The notes under the pieces are model-generated. The model did not search any database and was not told the DNA's origin. It was given only the letters and a program-made list of their open reading frames with translations. From contig NZ_CADESW010000008.1 in assembly GCF_902830275.1 (NCBI RefSeq), forward strand, positions 203,166 to 267,165: 64,000 bases of DNA, read 5' to 3'. The DNA is from Burkholderia stagnalis (lineage in GTDB: Bacteria; Pseudomonadota; Gammaproteobacteria; Burkholderiales; Burkholderiaceae). A program made the position numbers and the translations under genes. This document shows positions 25,677-37,200 of the stretch, in pieces. The first letter of the stretch is position 1, and every line of letters begins with the position of its first letter.

Positions 25677-26609
25677 TCAGATCGGCGTCAGCAGCGGCTC
25701 GCCCGCGAAATGCCGCGCGGCGTTGTCGAGGAACTGCTGCACCGAGCGGTCCAGCGCCTCGGGCGACCAGCCGCCCATGTGCGGCGTCAGCACGACGTTG
25801 TCGAGATCGAGCAGCGCGTGCGGCGGCGCCGGCTCGCCCTCGTACACGTCGAGCCCCGCGCCGCCGAGGCGGCCTTCGCGCAACGCGTCTGCCAACGCAG
25901 CGGTATCGACAACGCTGCCGCGCGCGATATTGACGAGAAATCCGTTCGGGCCGAGCGCATCGAGCACCGTGCGGTCGATCAGGTGACGGGTGCCCGCGCC
26001 GCCCGGCGTCGCGACGAGCAGGAAGTCGGCCCACTGCGCGAGCGCGTCGAGCCGGTCGAAATGGCGATAGGTAACGCCGGCCCTCGGCGTGCGGTTGTGA
26101 TAGCCGATCTCGAGATCGAAGCCGGCCGCGCGGCGCGCGAATTTCTCGCCGATCTTGCCGAGACCGACGATGCCGAGCTTCTTGCCGGACACGTTCGGCG
26201 GCAGCGGCAACGCATCGCGCCAGATGCCCGCGCGGGTCTGGCCGTCCAGCCGCACGACGCCGCGCACCGTGGCAAGCAGCAGCGCGAATGCATGATCGGC
26301 GACGCAGTCGTCGTTGGTGCCCGTGCCGGCCGCGACGGCCACGCCGCGCGTGCGCGCATGCGCGACGTCGATGTGCTCGAAGCCCGCGCCGAGCGCGCTG
26401 ACGAAGGTCAGGCGCGGCAGCCGATCGATTTCGGCGGCGGTGAGGCCCGTGCTGCCGTTGGTCAGCACCGCGCGGATCGTGCCGCCGTGCTCGGCGATGG
26501 CCTGTGCGCGTGCGTCGGGGGTGAGGGCATAGCGCACGTCGAACGACGCGGCGATCTGGCGATGCGCGTCGTCGCGCATCGGGATGAGGATCAGCAGCTC
26601 GGGCTTCAT
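25677..26609 (-). CDS. D-isomer 2-hydroxyacid dehydrogenase
   Basis: NAD(P)H-dependent reductase of 2-keto acids such as glyoxylate or hydroxypyruvate, 310 residues, cytosolic. The Rossmann motif is VGLGKIGEKFARR (about 150-162). The catalytic Arg is in NIARGSVVDT (about 233), the Glu in YEGEPAPP (about 262) and the His in TPHMGGWS (about 281), so the active site is complete. A Ser/Arg-type residue after strand B (YHNRTPR) favours NADPH. The substrate cannot be fixed from sequence. It is divergent from the osmoprotectant transporter genes and upstream of the OsmC gene. Confidence 0.88.
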   Translation of the reverse strand: MKPELLILIPMRDDAHRQIAASFDVRYALTPDARAQAIAEHGGTIRAVLTNGSTGLTAAEIDRLPRLTFVSALGAGFEHIDVAHARTRGVAVAAGTGTNDDCVADHAFALLLATVRGVVRLDGQTRAGIWRDALPLPPNVSGKKLGIVGLGKIGEKFARRAAGFDLEIGYHNRTPRAGVTYRHFDRLDALAQWADFLLVATPGGAGTRHLIDRTVLDALGPNGFLVNIARGSVVDTAALADALREGRLGGAGLDVYEGEPAPPHALLDLDNVVLTPHMGGWSPEALDRSVQQFLDNAARHFAGEPLLTPI

Positions 26610-26771
26610 GATGGAATTCGGCTTCGCGGCGATGCACGGCAGTGTATCGGAAGACGCCGGATCGCGTACGGGAGAACCGGCCCAAAACGGCGCACGCGGT
26701 TTGCCAAAGCAGGCCCGCTCAAGTAAGTTTCGGCGTACGCTCCTTTTCTCACAATGCTGGAGGTCGGCCCG

Positions 26772-27695
26772 ATGAAACTTGCCCTGCCCGCCCGGATGCT
26801 GGGCCTCGCGTTCGCCGCCGCCGTCGCGGCGCCCGGCGCGCATGCCGCCGACGCCGTCGTGGTGTCGTCGAAGATCGATACCGAAGGCAACCTGCTCGGC
26901 AACGTGATCGCGCAGGTGCTGAAGGCGCACGGCATTCCGGTCACCCAGAAGATCGCGCTCGGCACGACGCCGATCGTGCGCAAGGCGCTCGTCAGCGGCG
27001 AGATCGACATCTATCCCGAGTACACGGGCAACGCCGCCTTCTTCTTCAACAAGGCCGACGATCCCGTGTGGAAGGACGCGGCGCAAGGCTACGACACCGC
27101 GAAGAAGCTCGACTACGCGGCCAATCGCCTCGTGTGGCTCACGCCGTCGCCCGCGAACAATACGTGGGGCGTCGCGGTGCTCGCGCCGCTCGCACAGGCG
27201 CAGCGCCTGAAAAGCTTTTCCGATTTCGGCAAATGGGTGGCCGGCGGCGGCAAGCTGAAGCTCGCGGCGTCCGCCGAGTTCGTCAACAGCGCGTCCGCGC
27301 TGCCGTCGTTCGAGAAGGCGTATGGCTTCAAGCTGAAGCCCGACCAGCTCGTCGTGCTGTCCGGCGGCGACACGGCGGCCACCATCAAGGCCGCCGCGAA
27401 CCAGACCGACGGCGTGAACGCGGCGATGGTCTACGGCACCGACGGCGGGATCGCGGCCAGCGGCCTCGCGGTGCTCGACGACGACAAGCACGTGCAGCCC
27501 GTCTATGCGCCGACGCCGGTGATTCGCGAAGCGGTGCTGAAAGCGCATCCGCAGATCGCCGACTACCTGAAGCCGGTGTTCGCGAGCCTCGACCTGAAGA
27601 CGCTGCAGACGCTCAACAGCCGCATCCAGATCAACGGCGAGCCGGCCGCGGGCGTCGCCGCGCAGTACCTGAAGGCGAAGGGCTTCGTGAAATGA
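26772..27695 (+). CDS. Osmoprotectant ABC transporter, periplasmic binding protein (YehZ/OsmX-like)
   Basis: A 307-residue exported binding protein of the OpuAC/QAT family. Signal peptide at residues 1-25 (LGLAFAAAVAAPGAHAAD). Typical features follow: VVSSKIDTEGNLLGNVIAQVL, then GTTPIVRKALVSGEIDIYPEY, a conserved stretch of choline/betaine-type binding proteins. GGAGG at 26759-26763 supports the ATG at 26772 over one at 26754. Its stop overlaps the start of the permease (ATGA). With the three following genes it forms a complete importer. Glycine betaine or a related compatible solute is inferred from the family. Confidence 0.9.
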   Translation: MKLALPARMLGLAFAAAVAAPGAHAADAVVVSSKIDTEGNLLGNVIAQVLKAHGIPVTQKIALGTTPIVRKALVSGEIDIYPEYTGNAAFFFNKADDPVWKDAAQGYDTAKKLDYAANRLVWLTPSPANNTWGVAVLAPLAQAQRLKSFSDFGKWVAGGGKLKLAASAEFVNSASALPSFEKAYGFKLKPDQLVVLSGGDTAATIKAAANQTDGVNAAMVYGTDGGIAASGLAVLDDDKHVQPVYAPTPVIREAVLKAHPQIADYLKPVFASLDLKTLQTLNSRIQINGEPAAGVAAQYLKAKGFVK

Positions 27696-28866
27696 CGGCG
27701 CGCGCGGCCGCCTCCGCGCGACGCCTCGCGGCCGACCGGGTCGGCATCCTGATCGGCGCGCTGACGATCGGCGCGGTGCTGTTCGCGCCGTTCGTCGTGC
27801 TGCGGCCGAACCGGATCGCGGCAGGCGCCGGGCTCCCGCTGCTCCATGCCTTGCCGGGCGCGCAAGCCAGCGCGCTCGCCGCGCTGTGGATCGCCGCCGC
27901 ACTGTGGACGATGACGGCGAGCCGGCCCGCGTGGCGCCTCGCCGTCGGTTGCGGGCTGCTCGCGACGCTCGGCTACGCGGCCGGCGCCGCCGCGACGCAT
28001 CTCGTCGCGGCCGACGACGCGCTCGCGCGCGTGTCGCCCGCCGCCGGCGTCTGGCTGCTGCTGTTCGCGTGGGCCGTGCTGGTCGCCGATGCGCTCGCGC
28101 GGCTCGCGTTCGGCCCGTGGCGGCGGCTCGCCGCGCTCGCGCTCGCCGTCGCGGCGCTCGCCGTGCCGCTCGCGACCGGCTGGTGGGACGGGCTCTCCGT
28201 GATGCGCGAATACGCGGTGCGCGGCGACGACTTCTGGCGCGAGGCCGCGCGGCACGTCGCGCTCGCGGGCGGCTCGGTCGCGGCCGCGCTGGTCGCGGGC
28301 CTGCCGCTCGGCATCGCGTGCGCGCGCGTCGACGCGGTGCGCGCGGCGGTGATGCCGGTGCTCAATGTCGTTCAGACGATCCCGAGCATCGCGATGTACG
28401 GGCTGATGATGGCGCCGCTCGGCATGCTCGCCGCGCACGTGCCGCTCGCGGCCTCACTCGGCGTGCGCGGGATCGGCGTCGCGCCGGCCGTGCTCGCGCT
28501 GTTCCTGTATTCGCTGCTGCCGATCGCCTCGAGCGTCGCGGTGGGCCTGCAGCAGGTGCCGCCGCAAGTAACCGAAGCCGCGCGCGCGATGGGCATGACG
28601 GGCGCGCAGCGCCTGCTGCGGGTCGACCTCGTGCTCGCGCTGCCGGTAATCCTGAGCGGCGTGCGCATCGTGCTCGTACAGAACATCGGCCTGACCGCGG
28701 TGGCCGCGCTGATCGGCGGCGGCGGTTTCGGCACCTTCATCTTCCAGGGGATCGGGCAATCCGCCGCCGATCTCGTGCTGCTCGGCGCGATCCCGACGAT
28801 CGCGCTCGCGCTGATGGCCGCCGTCGTGTTCGAAGCCGCGACCGCACTCGCGAAAGGACCTTCCGC

Positions 28867-28870
<4 letters not shown>
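27692..28870 (+). CDS. Osmoprotectant ABC transporter, permease with N-terminal extension (YehY-like)
   Basis: A 392-residue inner-membrane permease. Residues 1-170 contain about five hydrophobic helices that are absent from short permeases of this family; residues 180-390 form the BPD_transp_1 domain with the coupling EAA-like loop (VTEAARAMGMTGAQRLLRVD, near 307). YehY of enterics has the same long form. Overlaps the binding protein upstream and the ATPase downstream by four bases each (ATGA), consistent with coupled translation of the complex. Confidence 0.9.
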
Positions 28871-29801
<931 letters not shown>

Positions 29802-29805
<4 letters not shown>

Positions 29806-30563
29806 CGACGCGGCCCACCGCGCACCGCCGGCGCGGCTTCGCTTCGCTCGCCGCGCGCGTGGCCGCGCTGGCGCTGCTGCTCGTGCTGCTGCTGCGTCCG
29901 GCATGGCTGCAAGGGCTGTTCGCGCCGTTCGCGGACAACGGCGCGCCCGTCATCTACGACCGCGCGAGCCTGCTCGACCTCACGCTCGCGCATCTCGGCA
30001 CGGTCGCGCTGTCGAGCCTGATCGGCACGCTGCTCGCGATCGCGGCCGGCATCGCGGTGACGCGGCCGTCCGGCGCGGATTTCCTGCCGGTGGCGCGCAG
30101 CATCGTGAACATCGGCCAGACGTTTCCGCCGGTGGCCGTGCTCGCGCTCGCGGTGCCGGCGGTCGGCTTCGGCCTGCAGCCGGTGCTGATCGCGCTGGTG
30201 CTGTACGGGCTGCTGCCGGTCTTCGAAAGCACGATCGCGGGCATCGAGGACGTGCCGCGCGACGTCGTCGACGCCGCGCGCGGGATGGGCATGAGCGGCT
30301 GGCAGCAACTGGCCACCGTGGAGCTGCCGCTCGCGCTTCCGGTAATCGTCAACGGTATTCGCCTCGCGGTCGTGATCAATCTCGGCACCGCGACGATCGG
30401 CTCGACGGTCGCCGCGCGCGGGCTCGGCGACGTGATCATCGCGGGCCTGCAGACCGCGAACACGGCATTCGTGCTGCAGGGCGGGATGATCGTCGGGTTG
30501 CTGGCGGTGCTGGTGAGCGATGCGATCGGGGCGCTTGCGCGGCTGGTCGAGAGGCGTGCATAG
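29802..30563 (+). CDS. Osmoprotectant ABC transporter, short permease (YehW-like)
   Basis: A 253-residue inner-membrane permease with about six helices. The coupling loop DVVDAARGMGMSGWQQLATVE lies near residues 163-183 and closely parallels that of the long permease in this operon, showing common ancestry. It is the last gene of the four-gene importer and ends 21 bases from the convergent tssJ stop, which marks the boundary between the transporter and the type VI secretion region. Confidence 0.9.
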
Positions 30564-30584
30564 CGCTCTCCCTGCCAGCCCTTG

Positions 30585-31193
30585 TCATCCGGCCTGCGTT
30601 CCATATTCAGTCACCGCAGCCGGCCTGGACTTCAGTGGGTTTGGTACGCTCTGCAGCGGCGAACGGCGCCTGGGCTCATCCGTCGCTCCCACAACGTTCA
30701 ACGTGTTGCCGCGCGCCTCGATCTTCACCGGATCGGTTTTCTTCCATTGCTGCTTCGGAATCGTCAGTTTCCACATCGAATTCCTGCCCGGATCGCGGAA
30801 AAACGCAACCACGCCAACATGTTCCGTATCGCTGTGCATGGGTTCACTTATGCTCGCACTCGCATCCGGACGCAGCACGACGTCCGTGGTCGCAAGCACA
30901 TCGGCTTTCAACACGTCGCGATCGTCCGCCTGCAACTGCGCGTAATCGAGCTGACGGAACGTCTGCAATGCTTTCAGCTGATAAATCCGCACGACCGTAG
31001 ACAACGATTGCTCGGCGTCATTCGGATTGAGCGACGCTCGGCTGACGAGATCGATGTTCATCGTCTTCACCTGCGTCGTGAACGCCCACTTCGCCGCGCC
31101 CACCGTGCCATCCTTCACCGCCTGCCCCACCCCGCATCCCGCGACGGCAAGCATGGTCAGCACGACTGTGCCGGTTCTAAACGGTCGCATCAT
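30585..31193 (-). CDS. tssJ: Type VI secretion outer-membrane lipoprotein TssJ
   Basis: A 202-residue lipoprotein: signal with lipobox VAGC at residues 17-20 (TVVLTMLAVAGCG). The mature part is a TssJ/SciN-type beta-sandwich with the conserved LVVRIYQLKALQTF-like segment (here STVVRIYQLKALQTFRQLDY), the L1-2 loop that contacts TssM. A C-terminal tail of about 35 basic and Pro-rich residues extends past the usual fold. The ATG at 31193 overlaps the tssG stop (ATGA), so it is the last gene of the minus-strand arm. Confidence 0.9.
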   Translation of the reverse strand: MMRPFRTGTVVLTMLAVAGCGVGQAVKDGTVGAAKWAFTTQVKTMNIDLVSRASLNPNDAEQSLSTVVRIYQLKALQTFRQLDYAQLQADDRDVLKADVLATTDVVLRPDASASISEPMHSDTEHVGVVAFFRDPGRNSMWKLTIPKQQWKKTDPVKIEARGNTLNVVGATDEPRRRSPLQSVPNPLKSRPAAVTEYGTQAG

Positions 31194-32272
31194 TCAATCG
31201 GTCCCTTGTTGTGTTGCCATTTCGATTTCGTCGCGTAGCGCGCGTGCTCGCTGCCTCCGGTCCACTCGCCAAGCTGCACACGAGTCATCCCGGTTGCCGC
31301 GGCAGGCGAGCCGGGCGGCGGCAGCAAAGTCGTGTACCCCAGACTGACCTGATTCGAATTCAGTTGCTGAGCCGGCATCAGCTCCGGTGACACATGCATT
31401 TCCAGATGCGCGCTGGCTTCGTAACCCAGATAAAAGCGCAAGAGCGCCATGAGTTCCCGGTGGTGGCCGCGCCCCAGCAACAGATCGACAACCGCCTTGC
31501 GCGTGTATGGCGTGATGATCACGCGCACCGTGTTTGCCCGATCATGGAATCCGCGCCCAAGCAGACACCCTTCACCGAGCGCGCCGGGTGTGGCCGTGCC
31601 CACGTGTATCCATACCGGATGACACTCCTCGACCGTCACCCGCGCGTCGGCCACTGCATGCCGAAGCACGCCGGCCAGCCCTTCGGCCGTACGCGTCTTC
31701 TGCCCCGCGAGTCCGAGCATCGACAGCAATTTTCGGGCGCCGACGGCCTGCGCGATCTCCGATTCACCCATGCCAAGCCCTGCGAAGCTCAACAAGCAAC
31801 GCGAAACGGTATCGGTGCCTCCACGCCTGAATCCGGCTGGATAGCGGTATTTGCGCCACACCCGGTAGTACTGCGTGACGATGCGATGATGGAACAGATC
31901 GAGAAACCCCGACATCGGCTCGGCGCCGTCGCGATTCTGTGCAATTTCGTCGACGAAATACGACGGCATGCGCGCGTCGACGCCATAGAGCCCGAGAAAC
32001 GTCGTGCGAACCGCAGGTGGTGCCGCCGGATCATCGAGGTCATATTCGATCGCGTCGATTTCACGGCTCGGAAACCCGATCCGCGCCCGCGAACGGAAGC
32101 GGACCGGCTCGGCCGCCGCCGAATCGGTTGCACCGAGCGGCGCTCTGTCAGGTGCGGCCAGCTCGATCAATTCGCAGAAGCGAAAGAAATTCATCCTTAC
32201 TGCGTTGTCGAGCAACTCCGGCAAGAGCGGACGATCTGCCCATGAAGGAGAGGTTCTTCGAGACGTACTCAA
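31190..32272 (-). CDS. tssG: Type VI secretion baseplate protein TssG
   Basis: A 360-residue TssG/ImpH/VasB protein, part of the TssE-F-G-K baseplate wedge. Family features: PLLPELLDNAVRMNFFRFCE near the N-terminus, LGLYGVDARMPSYFVDEI, the FRRGGTDTVSRCLLSFAGLG region, and a C-terminal NQVSLGYTTLLPP stretch. The start is a TTG at 32272 that overlaps the tssF stop (TTGA). No ATG lies before the conserved N-terminal block, so the rare start codon is probably real and keeps the product coupled to TssF. Confidence 0.9.
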   Translation of the reverse strand: MSTSRRTSPSWADRPLLPELLDNAVRMNFFRFCELIELAAPDRAPLGATDSAAAEPVRFRSRARIGFPSREIDAIEYDLDDPAAPPAVRTTFLGLYGVDARMPSYFVDEIAQNRDGAEPMSGFLDLFHHRIVTQYYRVWRKYRYPAGFRRGGTDTVSRCLLSFAGLGMGESEIAQAVGARKLLSMLGLAGQKTRTAEGLAGVLRHAVADARVTVEECHPVWIHVGTATPGALGEGCLLGRGFHDRANTVRVIITPYTRKAVVDLLLGRGHHRELMALLRFYLGYEASAHLEMHVSPELMPAQQLNSNQVSLGYTTLLPPPGSPAAATGMTRVQLGEWTGGSEHARYATKSKWQHNKGPIE

Positions 32273-34092
32273 AACGGCGCTCCGTCACCCTTCGTATCTG
32301 GCCATGTGATGCGACGGCCAGTCGGCTGCGTCACGATCACGAGCTTCGTGAACAGGTTCAACGTCGCATAAAGTCCAAGAAAGCGATTGAGCATCCCGCC
32401 AAACAGTTCGATATCGCCTTCGCCGGCGAACGGGCTGCTGTCGAGCGTCACTTCGATCTCGACGCCCCGCTGCAGCCCCCCTTTCACGAGCTTCTGCAGC
32501 AGCCGATGCTTCACGTCGATGATCGCTTCGATGCGGCGCTTGTTCAGTTCGCCGTCGGTCCAGTCATACAGCGCCAGCGATCCGCGCAGGATCTCCGGGT
32601 TCAGCAGCGACAGGTAATTCGGCGAAAGATGCGACAGCACACGCCACTGAAAGCGGTCGCCGGTCGGCGGGTAGACGGGAAGCGTCGGCGCCGTCAGGTT
32701 GCGCACCGAGCCGACATTCGTGAAGCCGCTGCGCATCCGCGTCATGCTCGCTTCGCGCAGGGCTTTGCGGGGCAGCATCCCGTTCGTGCCGGTGACCGAT
32801 AGCGACAACGTTTCCTTCGGGAGCGTCGCCTGCTGCTCCCACGCGTGGCCGCCGAGCACGACCCATGTATCGAACCGGCCTGACGGCCCGCGTCGCATGC
32901 GGCTGTGAAAGTACCGTTCGGGCATCTCGTGACGCAGCATGCCGCCACGGTGCCGGAACGATGCGAACGGTGCGTATTCGAAGCGCCGACCCGAACCCGC
33001 CTCGAAACCCTGCACGGTGTCGACCGAATACACGTCGACATGATCGCCTTGCTGCTCGATCGCATGGACGCGATACTCGGTTTCGAATTGCGTCGCGACG
33101 ATCGGGTCGGCCTCCATCGGGAACAGATTGATGATCGGCGTACAGAAAAGGCGCACGTTCTCGGCGGAAAAGCGCATGTCGTCCGGATAGGGCCGGCTCG
33201 GCACGACCTCCACGTCGAAATACGGCGCGTCCTGTGGGATGGCCTGCATGTCCAGGCCAAGCAGGTCCACGAACATGAACTTTTCCGGGAACGTGAAGTA
33301 CTCGAGCAGCAGTTGATACCCTCCGAATGCGTTGTCCGCCTTCGGCCACAGCCGTTCGCCGGCCGCGAACCCCGCGGGCTCGATGCGCAAGCCATGCATC
33401 GGCTGCGATGCGCCGGGACGGTCGGCGGGATAGCCCGGAACGCGTATGTGAATCGCGGCAGGCTCGTTCACGAGCGCCGCGTAGAGCGCCAGCGCGACAG
33501 GCCGGTCGGCGTTCAGGAACAGGCGCAGGCGCGGCACGGTCAGTTGCGCGCGCTGGACCTGAGGCTGCGTCTCGAACCGGAACCGCAGAACCGAGCGGCC
33601 ATCGTCGCGTGTGTACGCATTCGCCTCGGAAAGCCGCAGTGGATACAAATCCACTTCCTGCGTGGTTCGATAGACGCATCGGACGCCATCGCCGCCCGCG
33701 CTGGACGGCGTTTCGACCGGAATCGGATCGGACATGACCTCCAGCCCCGCCGCAAGCGTTTCGTGCTTCTGCAACGCGCCGTTGGCCGGGCTCAGTTCGA
33801 GAATCGACAGCGACGGGATCATCCGCAAATAATGTGGCCACAGCATGCTGACGAGCCCCTCGGTCAATTCCGGCAGTTCGTCGTCGAGTTTGTGGCGCAG
33901 GCGTCCCATCAGAAAAGCGAAGCCTTCGAACAATCGTTCGACGTGCGGATCCCTGTCGCCGATGCGATCGATGTTCAGCATGCGTGCGCGGTCGGGGAAC
34001 GCGTGTGCAAACTCCTTGCCCGCATCACGCAGGTAGCGCATCTCGGCTTCGTAGTAGCGGAGAATTTCGTTGTCTTTGGTCGCGTCGCTCAT
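32269..34092 (-). CDS. tssF: Type VI secretion baseplate protein TssF
   Basis: A 607-residue TssF/ImpG/VasA protein, the other half of the baseplate wedge with TssG. It begins with the family start EILRYYEAEMRYLRDAGKEF and contains the conserved DPHVERLFEGFAFLMGRLRH block, the PHYLRMIPSLSILEL strand, and near the C-terminus DWTDGELNKRRIEAIIDVKH. Length and motif order are normal. There is a 133-base gap to the tssM stop and a four-base overlap with tssG downstream. Confidence 0.93.
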   Translation of the reverse strand: MSDATKDNEILRYYEAEMRYLRDAGKEFAHAFPDRARMLNIDRIGDRDPHVERLFEGFAFLMGRLRHKLDDELPELTEGLVSMLWPHYLRMIPSLSILELSPANGALQKHETLAAGLEVMSDPIPVETPSSAGGDGVRCVYRTTQEVDLYPLRLSEANAYTRDDGRSVLRFRFETQPQVQRAQLTVPRLRLFLNADRPVALALYAALVNEPAAIHIRVPGYPADRPGASQPMHGLRIEPAGFAAGERLWPKADNAFGGYQLLLEYFTFPEKFMFVDLLGLDMQAIPQDAPYFDVEVVPSRPYPDDMRFSAENVRLFCTPIINLFPMEADPIVATQFETEYRVHAIEQQGDHVDVYSVDTVQGFEAGSGRRFEYAPFASFRHRGGMLRHEMPERYFHSRMRRGPSGRFDTWVVLGGHAWEQQATLPKETLSLSVTGTNGMLPRKALREASMTRMRSGFTNVGSVRNLTAPTLPVYPPTGDRFQWRVLSHLSPNYLSLLNPEILRGSLALYDWTDGELNKRRIEAIIDVKHRLLQKLVKGGLQRGVEIEVTLDSSPFAGEGDIELFGGMLNRFLGLYATLNLFTKLVIVTQPTGRRITWPDTKGDGAPF

Positions 34093-34225
34093 GGGTTCAG
34101 TCTCTCGTGGTTTGGCCCAGCCGGACGTCGACAGCCGCTCACGCCGGTATCGCGACGCGATTGCCGCGCCGGCCCGTCGAGGTCACGCACAAGCGAACGC
34201 CGCGTCGATGTTCGGTGGATGGCGT

Positions 34226-37200
34226 TCATAGCGGCCTCAGGCCTCCAGGCAACGGCGTATCCGCATGCTTCGCCGCGTCGAGCATTGCCCTCGGCAATGG
34301 CGGCGGACCATCGGTCCGCGCGGATTTTCTGACGGATTTGCCCGCATACGGCGCATTGACGGCGAAGATGCGTGGCGGTAATACGAATTGCCGCAACGCC
34401 AGCAATTCCAGCGGCCCCTTGCCCACTTCCGTGCGCAACATGAAGCTCAGCGGGTAAGTGAGAGTCATCGAAGCAGGCGTAAGCGGGCCTTGCGCCGTCA
34501 GACTATCGGCAGGATCGGCAACGGCCGTCGCCTCGTCGCCTTCTTCGTCATCGGCGTTCGAGACCGTCGTTGCGCTCGCTGCGGAAACCGCCGACGCGGG
34601 TCGCACTGCCCCGGGCGCGCGCGTATCGGGCGCCGCTTGCCATGTCAGCAGAAACGTGGCGCTGTCGACCGGTTGCACACGGGCCCGTTCGAGCATGCGC
34701 ACCAGTCCCCAGCGACCTCCGAACTCGAATTGCTTGTTCGTCCCCGCCGTATCCGTCTGCCATTGCAGACGCGTGCCGAGCCCCTGCGTCCGGTTGGACG
34801 GCCATGTCAGCGGCTGCCACGTTTCCTGCTGGTTGTAGTAGTGCAGACTCTGACCGTCGAGCGTGAAGATCGTGTCGGTCACGCCCGCCGTGGGCACGGG
34901 CCGGAGATCGAACCGGTATTGCGGTTCGCCCTGCGCAAGGAGATGGCCCGCAATGCGCTGCAGCAGGTTCATTGCCCTCAGGAAATCGGGATCGAAAGTG
35001 ACCGCGGTGCTGCCGGCCGCCGCCGGTTCCCACTGGTCACCTTGCAGTTCAAGCACGCCGGCAAGCTGCGAGCCGAGAAACGCGCCGATCAGTCCGCCTT
35101 GCGGCCGCAGAAAGCGTGCGAGTTCGGGAATCGACGCATCGTTGCCCGTATCGGCGAACGGATAGCGACCGGCGAACGATCGATTCCACGTTGCAACGAT
35201 CGTCCGGCGCCACGCGGCGTTCAGGCTGGCCTGGGCCGGCTGCAGCACCGTTTGCGTCGCCTGGGCGACGGGCCGCACGAAGAGTGCGTCGCCCAGGCCG
35301 GCCCACTGCGCGCCGAGACTGGCGGCGATCAGCTGTGCATATGCCTGCGTATCGGCCAGTTCCGAGCCTTTGCCCTGAAACAAGGCCTGCGCGACCTGGC
35401 GAGCCCGGGCGTCGGCATCGGGGCTGTCGCTGATCTGCTGCAACTTCAGGCGCAACGTGGTGACGCGCTCCATGAATCGCTGCAAACTCAGGTCGCTGCT
35501 TCCACCACGGTTGACATCCCCCTGCGCGACAATGCGCAGCACGGGCCCGAACGACGCGCCGAGCGGCCCGGCAGGGTCGGGTTTCGCCGCTTGCGGCCCG
35601 TCGGCCTTGCCGCCGAATACCTGCTGCGCTTTGTCCACCAGCGTGTCGGACAACGACGTCTTCAGCGCCCCCGCCCCCCCTTGGTATTCGATCGATTTCA
35701 TCAGCGCGATCACCGGCGACTGCCGCGCGTCGGCCATCAGCTTGAGCTGCTGGATCGCGGACGGCAGCGTGGGCGCCGGCTCCCATTGCAACGCGTTCAT
35801 GAAACCCTGCCAGTGATCCGCGTAGTCGGCGAAATATCGGCTCGTGAGCGATGCCTTCATGCTCGCGGCCGAATGTTCCGGCGCCTGCCGCTGCGAACTG
35901 CCGCCCAGCACCCAATCGTTCGCGATTCCGTTGCGTTTGGCGGCTTCGTCGATCGCCGCCTCGATGGCGCCTTCGTAGGCTTGCCGCGTGAACACACCCG
36001 GCACCGATGCCGATGCCTTCAGCAGTCCACGCGCGTCGGTTCCGGCCGCGAGGGACGCGAGCGTCTGATCCGGGTAGCGATTGCCCACCGCGTCGATGAC
36101 ACCCTTGTAGACCGTATCTTCGGAGTTCTTCACGCCGATCACCGAGAGCAAGGTCTGACGTGCGGCATTGACCAGATCCTGACGCGGCTGGATGCGCCAG
36201 TCGGGGTGCGACTTCAGGTGACGGGCATAAAATCCGAGCAAGCGTTCGGACAGGTCAAGTTTCTCCCCGGCTCGCAGGTTCGCGCTCGTGCTCCAGTAAT
36301 GGCCGAGCTGCGGCGTCATGAACGCCGCGTCGGCCCGATCCGGCTCGGCCAGCATCAGGTAGGTCTTGAGCGCCTCGTGACCGGCAAGCGCGATCCGGCT
36401 GGTCTGGTCATCGACCTGTTCGGTCTGCATCTGGCCGAGATCGACCAGGGTGGCTTCGAGGTTCTGCCGGATCGGCGTGACGAGGGCACCCAGGCTGGTC
36501 CGGGAATACGGATGCCACAGCGCCGCAAGCGTCTCCCGGTCGCGATTCATGCCGAAGCGGCTCAGCAGTGGCGCGTGTTGCCGCGCGCGGCTCTCGTAGA
36601 AGTCGATGCGCTGCTGCAGCGCCAGCAGCGCGCGCAGGCGCGCCGCCGAATCGGGAGCCGCATCCAGCGTGTGGAGCGCCTGCTTCGTGCGCTGCACTTC
36701 GCTCGCGTTCGACAACGCGGAGATCAGCATGCCGGCGGTCCAAAGCCCCAATGCGATAAAGGCGACGACCGAGCAGACGGTGGCCGGATGCCAGCCGACA
36801 CAACGACCGGGGACGGTTCGCGCGACGCCGCCCAGATGCCGCCACAACGACAGCTCCGCCCCGCTCGGGGTGTCTTTTTCGCGTCCCTCGACCGGCGCTG
36901 GATAGGGGGCGAAAAACGCGCCGCCGACATGCTGCCTGCGATACCGTTTCCCGAATGCCGGATCAGTATCTCCGCCGAACATGCCGGCAATCCAGCCGGC
37001 AAGCGGCGCGGTGCGCGTGTCGAGTCGCGACGACAATTTTGCCGCGTAGAGGTTGCGAGCATTCCGGCTCAGTTGCACGATGCCGCGATTCGCAAGCTGA
37101 AGGCGAACAGCATGAAGGGCAGCCTCGATCGTCCCCCTCTCTGCATGGCGCGGAAACTCGCACCCTGTCAGCGGCGTCTCGACGCCTTCGACAGGATCGC

